A stretch of DNA of 64,000 nt from Paracoccaceae bacterium (GTDB lineage Bacteria > Pseudomonadota > Alphaproteobacteria > Rhodobacterales > Rhodobacteraceae). The stretch is taken from the NCBI GenBank assembly GCA_028097405.1, contig JAOHEK010000001.1:1-64000 (forward strand), in the 5' to 3' direction. Numbering within the stretch: position 1 is the stretch's first letter; the number at the start of each line of letters is the position of its first letter. This document shows, piece by piece, positions 26,301 through 34,093 of this stretch. Below the pieces are notes generated by a model. That model was not told the origin of the DNA, searched no databases, and worked only from the letters and a program-made list of their open reading frames with translations. The position numbers were made by a program, and so were the translations under genes.

Positions 26301-26662
26301 TCAAGCGATAAATCCGCGTCCAATGTGTTTAGATGGGCATAGCCACCACCTTGGGGGTCCGCGATCTGAATGTCGCGTAGCATGATATGCGGCACACCGT
26401 CTCGCCCGATCCCAAACTGAATGTCACCTAAGAGCAAGGGCGAGCCCTCAAGCTCGACATTTACACGATCCTGAAACGACACACGCAGCACGTCGGGCAG
26501 CGTAATCATCCGCCCCGAAACCGACAGCGCCAGAACGCCAAAAACAAGACTGGCGACAACAAGCGAAAACACCGTGCCAAGCCCGCCACCCGCTCGGCGG
26601 CGTTGCTTTCGCACGGGCACTTTAGTCGATGGTTTGCCGGGAGGGTCTGCGTTGTCAGCCAT
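23366..26662 (-). CDS. YhdP/AsmA-like bridge protein (DUF3971)
   Basis: 1098 aa. A short cytoplasmic N-terminus rich in Arg/Lys, one membrane span (TVFSLVVASLVFGVLALSV) and a long periplasmic beta-rich body ending in an AsmA-like C-terminal domain (LLQAAAVGPSIGISGDGFYNL, ISPVYFLNGIGSIFTRRGEGLFGFNYRVSG). These features place it in the YhdP branch of AsmA-like proteins, which are thought to form hydrophobic grooves carrying phospholipids between inner and outer membrane. The alphaproteobacterial function is inferred from the family. Followed closely by queA. Confidence 0.82.
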   Translation of the reverse strand: MADNADPPGKPSTKVPVRKQRRRAGGGLGTVFSLVVASLVFGVLALSVSGRMITLPDVLRVSFQDRVNVELEGSPLLLGDIQFGIGRDGVPHIMLRDIQIADPQGGGYAHLNTLDADLSLDRLLRGKVAASSLDLSGAQVTIRRNADGSFAFDTSQSSDVETTDLPELLAQIDQMLASDALSSLTNVTANGIVLTLEDARSSRIWQASNATASARRTSDGLSVSLISDVFNGTDDIANVQASVSRSRMTGHVSLGVQVNDMPAADIAIQSPALSWLSVLDTSLSGSLRIDLDETGTLARTSGTFDFAAGALRPTNDTPPVTFESAQTYFTFDPVRQRIDFSQISVKSELGALRATGHSYLSELDGPWPRAFLGQLRVEELSYNGGGVFAAPVSFDDIRADARLRLDPFSVEIAQLVIDNEGVPLRASGQVEARQGRWIATIDAKTKSLQKDRVLELWPLGLAPVTRDWLTENLKDGVVLNPAAGVRFETGGDVDISLSFEFDEARAKFLSELPELTSVAGRATMLDYDFTLSIEEGGVTASTGEWLDASGSVFKVEDTRPKPALAEIVVNAQGPLTAALTVLNNRPLRIMERANRSPDIANATASARAVVRLPLARDIPDDGVTYDVVARLTNVTSDKLVEDRVLSSPDLLVLANQDGISVDGTVRLDGVPLTATWEQPFKEGAKNGGIVKGQVTLSDGTIAAFGVGLPRGLLSGSTEANYTLTLPIDQPSELELTSNLVGLGLSIPSINWRKGRGSSGSLATRVTLNDVPKVEAFSVDAAGLSLDGTLDFSANGFRRARFSKARIGNWLNSSVTLTPGANGTAIGINGGTFDLRRFESGSGSSGGSSSRDAGTIEINLDRLIVTDSIALGAVRGQLRRGAGGLRGEFEARVNNGTPIKGQLTPANGGTAVRISSNNAAGVIRDAGLTENGQFGELELDLTPVSGAPAGNYDGRFNIKDMRIRNAPLMADLLDAISVIGVLDQLNGPGIKFSNIDGRFRLTPQRLQLLQAAAVGPSIGISGDGFYNLASKQLDFRGVISPVYFLNGIGSIFTRRGEGLFGFNYRVSGGANNPKIAVNPLSILTPGMFREIFRSAPPQG

Positions 26663-26740
26663 AACTGTCCTTATCTGGGGTGTATTCTCTGCTGATCCGC
26701 ACTAAAACCCAACCTATAATCTGCAATCTACGAGGTATCG

Positions 26741-27202
26741 ATGTCACAATTGGGTCATTCCGCCCCCGATTTCACCCTGCCGCGCGATGGCGGTGATGAT
26801 ATCACGCTGTCAAAAATGGCTCCAAAAGCCGTCATTCTTTATTTCTATCCGCGCGACGACACGCCGGGATGTACCACCGAAGCGCTTGATTTCACCGCCA
26901 TGCTCGCCGATTTCGACGAATGCGGTGCCGTGGTGATCGGCGTGTCGAAAGACACCGTCGCAAAACATGATAAGTTCGTCTCAAAGCATGATCTTGGCAT
27001 CATCCTTGCATCTGATGCCGACGGTCAAACTTGCGAGGACTACGGCGTTTGGGTTGAAAAGAATATGTACGGCAAAATCTACATGGGGATCGAACGTGCA
27101 ACCTTCCTGATCGACGGAACGGGCGTGGTGCAGCGCGAATGGCGTAAGGTCAAAGTAAAGGGCCACGTGGCCGAAGTGCTGGACGCCGCACGCGCCCTTT
27201 AA
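26741..27202 (+). CDS. bcp: Thioredoxin-dependent peroxiredoxin, Bcp/PrxQ type
   Basis: 153 aa. Peroxidatic cysteine in TPGCTTEALDF; the position five residues later, a cysteine in many Bcp proteins, is leucine. Other cysteines are DECGAVV and GQTCEDYG, either of which could resolve. The C-terminal YMGIERATFLIDGTG is standard. It reduces organic and hydrogen peroxides in the cytoplasm with thioredoxin. RBS GAGG precedes the ATG. Separated by 13 bp from the DUF455 gene, so likely one operon. Confidence 0.93.
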   Translation: MSQLGHSAPDFTLPRDGGDDITLSKMAPKAVILYFYPRDDTPGCTTEALDFTAMLADFDECGAVVIGVSKDTVAKHDKFVSKHDLGIILASDADGQTCEDYGVWVEKNMYGKIYMGIERATFLIDGTGVVQREWRKVKVKGHVAEVLDAARAL

Positions 27203-27215
27203 AGGAACTCCTCCC

Positions 27216-28028
27216 ATGTCCGAAACGCTTACAGCCATGGCGGTCGACGTGCTGACCACCGCTGATGGTCGTGCAAAAACCGTGCTTAGCCGATCTTATG
27301 CTGCGCGTTGGTTCGCGGCGCGCGCAAGCGGCGCAGATATCGCTATCGGCACCGCAGAGCCGCCGGCATTTCCAGCCCGCCCCGACACACCCGAGCTTCG
27401 AAATCCACGCGATGTGCCCAAGCGAAAGCCCGGAACACCCGAAGGCCGCATCGCCCTATTGCACGCGGTCGCCCATATCGAGCTGAACGCGGTCGATCTG
27501 CATTGGGATCTGATCGCACGGTTTGGCGATGTACCGATGCCTGTTGGATATTACGATGATTGGGTTAAAGCCGCAGACGAAGAATCCAAACATTTCAATC
27601 TTGTCTTAGACTGTCTTGAAGCATCGGGCAGCCACTATGGCGCACTTCCAGCCCACGCAGGCATGTGGCGCGCGGCCGAAGACACAAGCGCTGATCTGAT
27701 GGGGCGTCTTGCTGTCGTGCCAATGGTGCTTGAAGCACGCGGCTTGGACGTGACCCCCGGCATGATCAAGATTTTCTGTGCTGCCAAAGCCGATGATGCG
27801 GTCGCAGCACTGGAAACCATCTATCGCGAAGAGGTCGGCCATGTTGCCTATGGATCGAAGTGGTTTCACTTTCTTTGTGGCCGCGAAAACCTTGACCCCA
27901 AACCACTTTTCCATGAATTGGTTCGCAAATACTTTCACAGCACCTTGAAACCGCCGTTCAATGACGAAAAACGTGCCGAAGCAGGTATTCCCCCGGATTT
28001 CTATTGGCCACTTAGCGAAAGCGCCTAA
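27216..28028 (+). CDS. DUF455 ferritin-like protein
   Basis: 270 aa. A helical ferritin-like core with metal-ligand candidates: AHIELNAVDLHWD, ADEESKHFNLV and REEVGHVAYGSKW, the E-H/E-x-x-H pattern expected for a di-iron centre. The family is annotated DUF455 and related to MiaE-type ferritin-like enzymes; substrate unknown. AAGGA precedes ATG, and only 13 bp separate it from bcp, hinting at a peroxide- or oxygen-related role. Ends EAGIPPDFYWPL, the typical family tail. Confidence 0.85.
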   Translation: MSETLTAMAVDVLTTADGRAKTVLSRSYAARWFAARASGADIAIGTAEPPAFPARPDTPELRNPRDVPKRKPGTPEGRIALLHAVAHIELNAVDLHWDLIARFGDVPMPVGYYDDWVKAADEESKHFNLVLDCLEASGSHYGALPAHAGMWRAAEDTSADLMGRLAVVPMVLEARGLDVTPGMIKIFCAAKADDAVAALETIYREEVGHVAYGSKWFHFLCGRENLDPKPLFHELVRKYFHSTLKPPFNDEKRAEAGIPPDFYWPLSESA

Positions 28029-28171
28029 TTTATCGGCAGATTCTCGCCTATTTACCTCCTCGCGACGGGCGAACCACCTGTTTCCTTGCCTGTGTTTTCC
28101 ACAAGCATTAACACTTTTACGACAGGGTCGGGACAGGACCCTTTTTTGATTTCTGGGTACGGGACAACCTT

Positions 28172-29494
28172 GTGGTACGACTAAAACAAAAATTTCATGC
28201 GTCGATTGAACGTACCTTCCCTGAACAACGACTGTTTTTACGGTCGGATAAAGACACACGATTTATACGACTATCGCCCGGCACTCAGTTTATCGGCATA
28301 GCGGGCAGCGCCTTGCTGTTGGGTTGGACGATCGTGTCTTCGGCCATTTTGGTGATGCACAGCCTTGGTGCCGGCGACTTGCGCGAACAAGCGATGCGCG
28401 ATCAGGCTGTCTACGAGTCGCGGTTGAACGAAATTTCCATCGAACGCAACGCTCGCGCCCAAGAAGCCTCGGCTGCGCAGGAACGCTTCGCTGTCGCCTT
28501 GGCCGAAGTTTCAGCCATGCAATCGCGGCTTTTGCAGTCCGAAAATCGCCGCCGCGAGCTTGAAACCGGCGTTGACGTGATCGCAGGCACCCTGCGTGAA
28601 ACCATGAAGGAACGCGACAATGCGCGCACACGCGCAGACAGTTTGGTCGCCGAATTGGCCGAAAGTGTCGCCGATCAGCCCGAAATGACCCACATGGCCG
28701 ATCTTGAGAATACGCTTGATTTCATGACTGTCGCGCTTGGCGATCTGGCAAAAGAACGCGACGACATGACCGGTTTTGTCGACGAGGCTGAAACACTGTT
28801 AGAAGACGTCGCCTTCGATCAGCGTCTGGAAGCCGAACGCAACGAACGCATCTTCACACAAATCGAAGAAGCCGTGACCACCTCGCTTGAACCTCTGGAC
28901 GAAATGTTCACCTCCGTAGGACTTCCGACCGACAGCATCATCGAACAGGTCCGCCGCAGCTATTCCGGCCAAGGTGGCCCGCTGACACCATTCACGTTTA
29001 CATCGGGCAACGGCGACACGACAGAAGATCCGCTGACAAAACGCGCTAACGAAGTGTTGGAGCAGCTTGATCGCGTCAATCTGTTCCGTATTGTAGCCGA
29101 AAAAATCCCCTTCAGTTTTCCTGTCAAGGGCAGTTATCGCTCGACAAGCGGATTTGGTCCACGTTGGGGCCGCAAGCACGAAGGCCACGATTGGGCGGGG
29201 TCTCGTGGCACGGCGATCCATGCAACAGCGGACGGTATTGTGGTCCATGCCGGCCGACAGGGCGGATATGGTAACCTCATCAAGATAAAGCATGAATTTG
29301 GATTTGAGACCAGATACGCACACTTGTCAAAAATCCGAGTATCAGTTGGTCAAAGAGTCTCGCGCGGTGAGCTAATCGGTGATATGGGAAACACTGGCCG
29401 TTCCACCGGGACTCATCTTCACTACGAAGTGCGTTTAGGGGGGGAAGCCATAAACCCAATGAAATACATCAAGGCAGCAAGAGATGTTTTCTAA
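28172..29494 (+). CDS. Membrane-anchored M23 (LytM) peptidase with coiled coil
   Basis: 440 aa from a GTG start. A cytoplasmic N-terminus (RLKQKFHASIERTFPEQRLF, as in the DUF5930 family), one membrane span (FIGIAGSALLLGWTIVSSAILVM), a long coiled coil (about residues 70-220) and a C-terminal LytM domain with zinc motifs HEGHDWAG and GTHLHYEV. It would cut or remodel peptidoglycan cross-bridges in the periplasm. Its 3' end overlaps the bactofilin gene by 11 bp, a conserved pairing that ties the peptidase to a cytoskeletal scaffold shaping the cell. Confidence 0.92.
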   Translation: MVRLKQKFHASIERTFPEQRLFLRSDKDTRFIRLSPGTQFIGIAGSALLLGWTIVSSAILVMHSLGAGDLREQAMRDQAVYESRLNEISIERNARAQEASAAQERFAVALAEVSAMQSRLLQSENRRRELETGVDVIAGTLRETMKERDNARTRADSLVAELAESVADQPEMTHMADLENTLDFMTVALGDLAKERDDMTGFVDEAETLLEDVAFDQRLEAERNERIFTQIEEAVTTSLEPLDEMFTSVGLPTDSIIEQVRRSYSGQGGPLTPFTFTSGNGDTTEDPLTKRANEVLEQLDRVNLFRIVAEKIPFSFPVKGSYRSTSGFGPRWGRKHEGHDWAGSRGTAIHATADGIVVHAGRQGGYGNLIKIKHEFGFETRYAHLSKIRVSVGQRVSRGELIGDMGNTGRSTGTHLHYEVRLGGEAINPMKYIKAARDVF

Positions 29495-30002
29495 AAGCAA
29501 AATGAACGAACCGGGCTCAAAAGGCTCAGAGGCAGACAAGCAGCAGAAGGCCACGGATATGAGCCAATCATCGGCGAGCACGGACTTTGCGTCCTCTACG
29601 CCAAAGACAAAACCCCCCGCATCGGTTCTTTCGGCGGATCTACAGATCTCCGGTAACATAAAGACCACGGGTGACGTGAACATCGAAGGCAATGTTGAAG
29701 GCGACATCCGCGCCCACCTTTTAACTGTCGGCGAAGGTGCCACGGTTAAGGGCGAATGCATCGCAGACGACGTCGTGGTCAATGGCCGCGTCATCGGCAA
29801 GGTGCGCGGATTGAAAGTCCGCCTGACGTCAACCGCACGGGTCGAGGGTGATATCATCCATAAGACCATCGCGATTGAATCCGGCGCCCATTTTGAAGGC
29901 TCTGTTCAACGTCAGGAAGATCCATTGAACGCAAAAGGCAGTGCGGCACCAAGACCAGCTGGCACGCCTACAGGTCAATCGGCTCCCGCCGCCAAAACCT
30001 GA
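29484..30002 (+). CDS. Bactofilin (polymer-forming cytoskeletal protein)
   Basis: 172 aa. A disordered Ser/Lys-rich N-terminus, then the right-handed beta-helix core from LSADLQISGNIKTTGDVNIEGNVEGDI to HKTIAIESGAHFEGSV, and a Pro/Ala-rich tail. Bactofilins polymerise without nucleotide and position wall enzymes. Start ATG 29484 has AGCAAGAG upstream and overlaps the peptidase stop, indicating coupled synthesis. A rho-independent terminator follows at 30021. Confidence 0.93.
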   Translation: MFSKSKMNEPGSKGSEADKQQKATDMSQSSASTDFASSTPKTKPPASVLSADLQISGNIKTTGDVNIEGNVEGDIRAHLLTVGEGATVKGECIADDVVVNGRVIGKVRGLKVRLTSTARVEGDIIHKTIAIESGAHFEGSVQRQEDPLNAKGSAAPRPAGTPTGQSAPAAKT

Positions 30003-30020
30003 TATACCAGTCATTTTTGA

Positions 30021-30052
30021 AAAGGGCGTTCGCATCGGCGAGCGCCTTTTTT
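30021..30052 (+). terminator. Rho-independent terminator after the bactofilin gene
   Basis: AAAGGGCGTTCGC-ATCG-GCGAGCGCCTTTTTT: a stem with one wobble and a short mismatch, followed by six T residues, 19 bp after the stop codon. Confidence 0.8.
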
Positions 30053-30263
30053 CGTGGTGTCCGCCTTGTCGACGAGCACATCTTATTTTCGGTAAGCCCC
30101 TCCGCTTTCCGTACTGCCTTCAATCGCAATATTTCGAAATTGTCTTAACTTTTGCAAGACTTGACCACAACTCGGACATAATTTTAACTAATGTTGAGTT
30201 AGGGATCGCGCTACCGTTAAAAAGCCCCCGTATCAGTAGTTTAAATAACTAAGGAAAAGTTAC

Positions 30264-31196
30264 ATGGGCACCACTTTTATGAAGAAACTCTTAGCAGCAA
30301 CAATTGTTGTTCAGAGTTTGTTCCTCACCGCTGCATACGCCTCCGAAGGAAACATTTCTCGTCTGATGAACAGCAAAACGCTGAACGCTGCAATTTCGGC
30401 ATCGGTGGACATCCAGATCATCGATATCCGCCACGAGAAGTACGTCAAGAAAGGCACAATTCCGGGTGCTGTCGCTGTCACCTACAAAAAGTGGCGCGGT
30501 CCAGCAGACCGTCCCGGCCAGCCCCCAAGCGAAGCTGCGCTGGAAGCAATCCTTGGCGAAAATGGGATCGATATCAACAAACCAATTGTTATCTTCAACC
30601 AGACCGGGAAAACCATGCAGACCGGTCAAGCGGCCTATGTTTACTGGTTGTTGAAGACGGCCGGAGCACAGCAGGCCGCAATCCTAAACGGCGGCTTCAA
30701 AGCTTGGAACGCAGCAGATTGGCCAGTGGCACTTACTCCGATGACCAATGAACCAATCACGGTCGATGTCACCTACAGCTTTGAATGGTGGGCCGAACCC
30801 ATGGACATTTTCGGTGTCGCAACCGGCCAACTGCCCGGCGCAATCCTTGATGCACGGCTCGACAGTCAGGTCAAACGTTCGGTTAAAACCGGCAAGCCGA
30901 TGAAAAGCATGCCTTTGGCGCGCTTTATTCCAACCAGTCTTGTGGTCGAAAACTTGACGCCCAAGCGGTTGACCACATCAGCTATGGACGAATTTAGGTC
31001 TGCACTTGAAGGTCGCGGGATAAATCTGGACGGTGAGATGCTGATCAGTATTTGCCAAACCGGCGAGCTAAGTGCCCTGTCATGGTTCTATGCCTCGGAA
31101 ATCGTAGGAATCGATAACGTCCAGTATTACCCTGACGCCTTGCAAGGTTGGGTTGCTGATGGCGGTCTTCTGTTCGGCCTAAGCAACGATAACTAA
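30264..31196 (+). CDS. Exported tandem-rhodanese sulfurtransferase
   Basis: 310 aa; AAGGAAAAG precedes ATG 30264 and a signal peptide follows (MKKLLAATIVVQSLFLTAAYA). Two rhodanese domains: the first has IFNQTGKTMQTG where the active-site cysteine is replaced by Asn/Gln, so it is non-catalytic; the second has SICQTGELSALSWF with the active-site Cys. This inactive-active layout is common for tandem rhodaneses. Substrate and periplasmic role are unknown. The upstream 261 bp is AT-rich and holds the bactofilin terminator; a terminator follows at 31228. Confidence 0.85.
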   Translation: MGTTFMKKLLAATIVVQSLFLTAAYASEGNISRLMNSKTLNAAISASVDIQIIDIRHEKYVKKGTIPGAVAVTYKKWRGPADRPGQPPSEAALEAILGENGIDINKPIVIFNQTGKTMQTGQAAYVYWLLKTAGAQQAAILNGGFKAWNAADWPVALTPMTNEPITVDVTYSFEWWAEPMDIFGVATGQLPGAILDARLDSQVKRSVKTGKPMKSMPLARFIPTSLVVENLTPKRLTTSAMDEFRSALEGRGINLDGEMLISICQTGELSALSWFYASEIVGIDNVQYYPDALQGWVADGGLLFGLSNDN

Positions 31197-31227
31197 GCCT
31201 TTAGAAACACGATCAAACATTTAGATT

Positions 31228-31262
31228 AGAAAGGCCTGTAAATTTGCAGACCTTTCTTTTTT
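31228..31262 (+). terminator. Rho-independent terminator after the rhodanese gene
   Basis: AGAAAGGCCTG-TAAATTTG-CAGACCTTTCT followed by TTTTT, 31 bp after the stop codon. Confidence 0.85.
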
Positions 31263-31396
31263 GCGATCGACGCCCCCTTCGTTGATGCAAACCGGTTCAA
31301 AGGGATTGTACCGACTATCTTCACCGAAAATCGCCCCGCTTGAAGCCTCCTCGCCGCATTGCTATCACCCTGCCAACACCAAACCCGGAGAACCCA

Positions 31397-32527
31397 ATGC
31401 GCGCCGAAGCCGAAAACTCAGTCGCAGCGATCGAGAAATCGCTCGACCTTCTGGCGCGTCGCCTAGACTGGGACACAGCCCCCCATCGCTTGGAAGAATT
31501 CAACGCAATGGTCGAAAGCCCAACCCTTTGGGATGATCCTGAAAAGGCCCAGAAACTGATGCGCGACCGTCAAATGCTGGTCGATGCCATGGATCGCTAT
31601 ACGAGTATGAAACAGGAAATCTCCGACAACGTCGAACTGATCGAAATGGGCGAGTTGGAAGACGATGCTGAAATCGTCGCCGACGCCGAAGCCAGCTTAA
31701 AAAAACTGGCCGAACGCGCCGCCGCCGCCGAACTCGAAGCGCTTCTGGACGGCGAAGCCGACGGCAATGACACCTTCCTTGAAATCAACTCGGGCGCAGG
31801 TGGTACGGAAAGCTGCGATTGGGCTTCGATGCTGTCGCGCATGTACGTCCGCTGGGCTGAATCCAAAGGTTACAAAGTCGAACTGCAATCGCGAACAAAC
31901 GGCGAAGAAGCGGGCATCAAATCGGCGGCCTATAAAATCACCGGCGCGAACGCATACGGTTGGCTGAAATCCGAAAGTGGCGTGCACCGCTTGGTCCGGA
32001 TTTCGCCCTTTGACAGCGCAGCCAAACGGCACACGTCGTTCTCATCGGTCTGGGTTTATCCAGTCGTCGACGACAACATCGAAATCGACGTGAACCCCTC
32101 CGACATCCGCATCGATACTTACCGGTCCTCAGGCGCCGGCGGCCAGCACGTCAACACCACCGATTCCGCCGTCCGCATCACCCATGAGCCTACAGGCATC
32201 GTCGTGACCAGTTCGGAAAAATCCCAACACCAGAACCGCGACATCGCGATGAAGGCGCTGAAATCCCGCCTTTATCAAATGGAACTAGACCGCCGAAACG
32301 CAGCCATCAACGAAGCCCATGAAAACAAGGGCGACGCAGGCTGGGGCAACCAAATTCGATCCTACGTTCTGCAACCCTACCAGATGGTCAAAGACCTGCG
32401 CACCAACCACGAAACCTCCGACACCTCCGGTGTCCTCGACGGCGATCTCGACGCTTTCATGGCCGCCACCCTCGCCTTGGGTGTCTCGGGGATGAAGCGC
32501 AGCGAAGCCCAAGGCGAAGAGCTATAG
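31397..32527 (+). CDS. prfB: Peptide chain release factor 2, C-terminus altered by an IS
   Basis: 376 aa. The start at 31397 ([13 protein letters not shown] upstream) is preferred over the track start at 31340. The stop-codon recognition motif SPF (RISPFDSA) and the peptidyl-hydrolysis motif GGQ ([13 protein letters not shown]) are present; no programmed frameshift is needed. The last codons are odd: an IS256-family element begins at 32519, so the protein now ends GEEL instead of GED, as shown by the duplicated target at 33896 where GGCGAAGATTAA (G-E-D-stop) survives. Both motifs are intact, so function should be kept. The gene's own downstream sequence is now 1.4 kb away. Confidence 0.97.
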   Translation: MRAEAENSVAAIEKSLDLLARRLDWDTAPHRLEEFNAMVESPTLWDDPEKAQKLMRDRQMLVDAMDRYTSMKQEISDNVELIEMGELEDDAEIVADAEASLKKLAERAAAAELEALLDGEADGNDTFLEINSGAGGTESCDWASMLSRMYVRWAESKGYKVELQSRTNGEEAGIKSAAYKITGANAYGWLKSESGVHRLVRISPFDSAAKRHTSFSSVWVYPVVDDNIEIDVNPSDIRIDTYRSSGAGGQHVNTTDSAVRITHEPTGIVVTSSEKSQHQNRDIAMKALKSRLYQMELDRRNAAINEAHENKGDAGWGNQIRSYVLQPYQMVKDLRTNHETSDTSGVLDGDLDAFMAATLALGVSGMKRSEAQGEEL

Positions 32528-32545
32528 CTGAAAGTTGGTGATGGC
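32519..32545 (+). repeat. Left inverted repeat of the IS256-family element
   Basis: Starts GAGCTATAGCTGAAAG and matches the complement of the right end at 23 of 27 positions. Confidence 0.85.
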
Positions 32546-32613
32546 CCCTGAGGGGCGGCATATCATGGCGTTGTTCACGCGCCGCAATTCTCGAAGAGAA
32601 AAGGATATGCCAC

Positions 32614-33864
32614 ATGACGACGAATACCATTACCCAGCTGACCGATCCACAGGGATTTTCGCCTGATCCCCTGACTGACCTGCTACGATCCGGCGCGCAG
32701 CGTCTGATTGAGCAAGCGGTTGAGGCCGAACTTGCCGTGCTGCTGGAGGCCTATGCCTCTGACAAAACGGACGATGGCCGCGCCCGTCTGGTGCGCCACG
32801 GCCATCTGCCAGAGCGCGAAGTCATGACCGGTATCGGTGCTGTGCCGGTCAAGGTGCCGCGCGTGCGCGACCGGGGCGATACCGCTGAGAAAGTCCGGTT
32901 CACCTCGACAATCCTGCCACCCTATTTGCGCAAAGCCAAATCCATCGAAGAGCTGCTGCCATGGCTTTACCTCAAAGGTATTTCCACCGGCGACTTTCAC
33001 GAAGCGCTCGCCGCCCTGCTTGGCCCGAACGCGGCAGGACTGTCTTCGACGACGATTTCAAGGCTCAAATCTGATTGGTGGAAAGAGTACGATCGCTGGC
33101 AACGCCGCGATCTCAGCACGCGCCGGTTCGTCTACATCTGGGCTGATGGCGTCTACTTCCGCCCCCGAATGGCTGAGGAAAAACAATGCGTTCTGGTGCT
33201 GATAGGGGCAGACGAGTGGGGTCGCAAGGAGATCATCGGCCTCGCCGACGGTTACCGCGAAAGCACCCAGAGTTGGCGAGAGTTGCTGCTTGATCTGCAA
33301 AGGCGTGGCCTTACCCATGCCCCCGATCTTGCTATTGGCGACGGGGCTTTGGGGTTCTGGCATGCACTGCGCGAGGTCTTTGGCGCGACAAAAGAACAGC
33401 GCTGCTGGTTCCACAAAACCGGCAATGTACTGAACGCGATGCCCAAATCTGTCCAAGCCAAAGCAAAGGGCCATTTGCACGATATTTGGCAGGCCGAAAC
33501 CCGTGTGGATGCCGAGGCGGCTTTTGATTTCTTTGTCACAACTTACGGCGTGAAATACGACAAGGCTGTTGGCAAGCTGACCAAAGATCGCGACGTGCTC
33601 CTGGCATTCTATGATTTTCCTGCTGAGCATCGGAAGCACATCCGGACCACCAATCCTATCGAAAGCACCTTTGCCACGGTTCGACATCGCACCGGCAAAA
33701 CTAAAGGATGCCTCAGCCGCAAAACTGGGCTTGCAATGGCGTTCAGGCTGATGATCTCAGCCCAGGCCAAATGGCGCAAACTCGACGGAGCAAATCGCAT
33801 GCCTGAAATCATCCAGGGGATTGAATTCAAGGACGGGATCAAGCAACTTCAAAGCGCCGCCTGA
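32614..33864 (+). CDS. IS256-family transposase
   Basis: 416 aa, full length. A mutator-type DDE transposase: N-terminal DNA-binding region (LIEQAVEAELAVLLEAYASDK, VKVPRVRDRG), catalytic Asp in YIWADGVYFRP, a second Asp in AIGDGALGFW with the family motif QRCWFHKTGNVLNAMPKS, and Glu in TTNPIESTFATVRHRT. No frameshift or stop, so the element may be active. It starts 69 bp after the IS ATG-proximal end and stops 5 bp before the right inverted repeat. Confidence 0.95.
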   Translation: MTTNTITQLTDPQGFSPDPLTDLLRSGAQRLIEQAVEAELAVLLEAYASDKTDDGRARLVRHGHLPEREVMTGIGAVPVKVPRVRDRGDTAEKVRFTSTILPPYLRKAKSIEELLPWLYLKGISTGDFHEALAALLGPNAAGLSSTTISRLKSDWWKEYDRWQRRDLSTRRFVYIWADGVYFRPRMAEEKQCVLVLIGADEWGRKEIIGLADGYRESTQSWRELLLDLQRRGLTHAPDLAIGDGALGFWHALREVFGATKEQRCWFHKTGNVLNAMPKSVQAKAKGHLHDIWQAETRVDAEAAFDFFVTTYGVKYDKAVGKLTKDRDVLLAFYDFPAEHRKHIRTTNPIESTFATVRHRTGKTKGCLSRKTGLAMAFRLMISAQAKWRKLDGANRMPEIIQGIEFKDGIKQLQSAA

Positions 33865-33868
33865 TCAC

Positions 33869-33895
33869 GCCGTCACCAACTTTCGGGCATAGCTC
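33869..33895 (-). repeat. Right inverted repeat of the IS256-family element
   Basis: Reads inward as GAGCTATGCCCGAAAG on the minus strand; followed directly by the second copy of target CAAGGCGAA. Confidence 0.85.
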
Positions 33896-33955
33896 CAAGG
33901 CGAAGATTAAGACCTTCTTCTGTCGATAAACTTCGGGGGTGAGGCCAAAGGCCGA

Positions 33956-33980
33956 GGGGGCAGCGCCCCCGTCTTCCTCC
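33956..33980 (+). terminator. GC-rich hairpin, likely the original prfB terminator, displaced by the IS
   Basis: GGGGGC-AGC-GCCCCC followed by GTCTTCCTCC, 50 bp after the relic prfB stop. The context GAGGCCAAAGGCCGAGGGGG resembles short palindromic elements frequent in Rhodobacteraceae genomes (recalled, not searched). Confidence 0.55.
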
Positions 33981-34093
33981 TCCCATCACATACCCGAAAA
34001 TATCTGGCGCCAAAACATCTGGTCCCAAAACAACTGGTATCGCACAGCCAACCCGGTCACACTCGCCCAGCGTAAAACAAGGGTCGCGCCCAC

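Larger units (their letters stand above)
32519..33895 (+). mobile_element. IS256-family insertion sequence, apparently intact
   Basis: 1377 bp, bounded by 27-bp imperfect inverted repeats beginning GAGCTAT and sharing CGAAAGTTGGTGA-like cores. The 9-bp direct repeat CAAGGCGAA at 32510-32518 and 33896-33904 is the target duplication, within the 8-9 bp expected for IS256. It holds one uninterrupted transposase gene. The insertion is in the last codon region of prfB, oriented with prfB. A perfect target duplication argues for a fairly recent insertion. Confidence 0.92.

Noticed and set aside
31340-31396. Programmed frameshift leader in prfB
   Set aside because: The frame is continuous from 31397 with no internal stop, so no +1 frameshift is needed.
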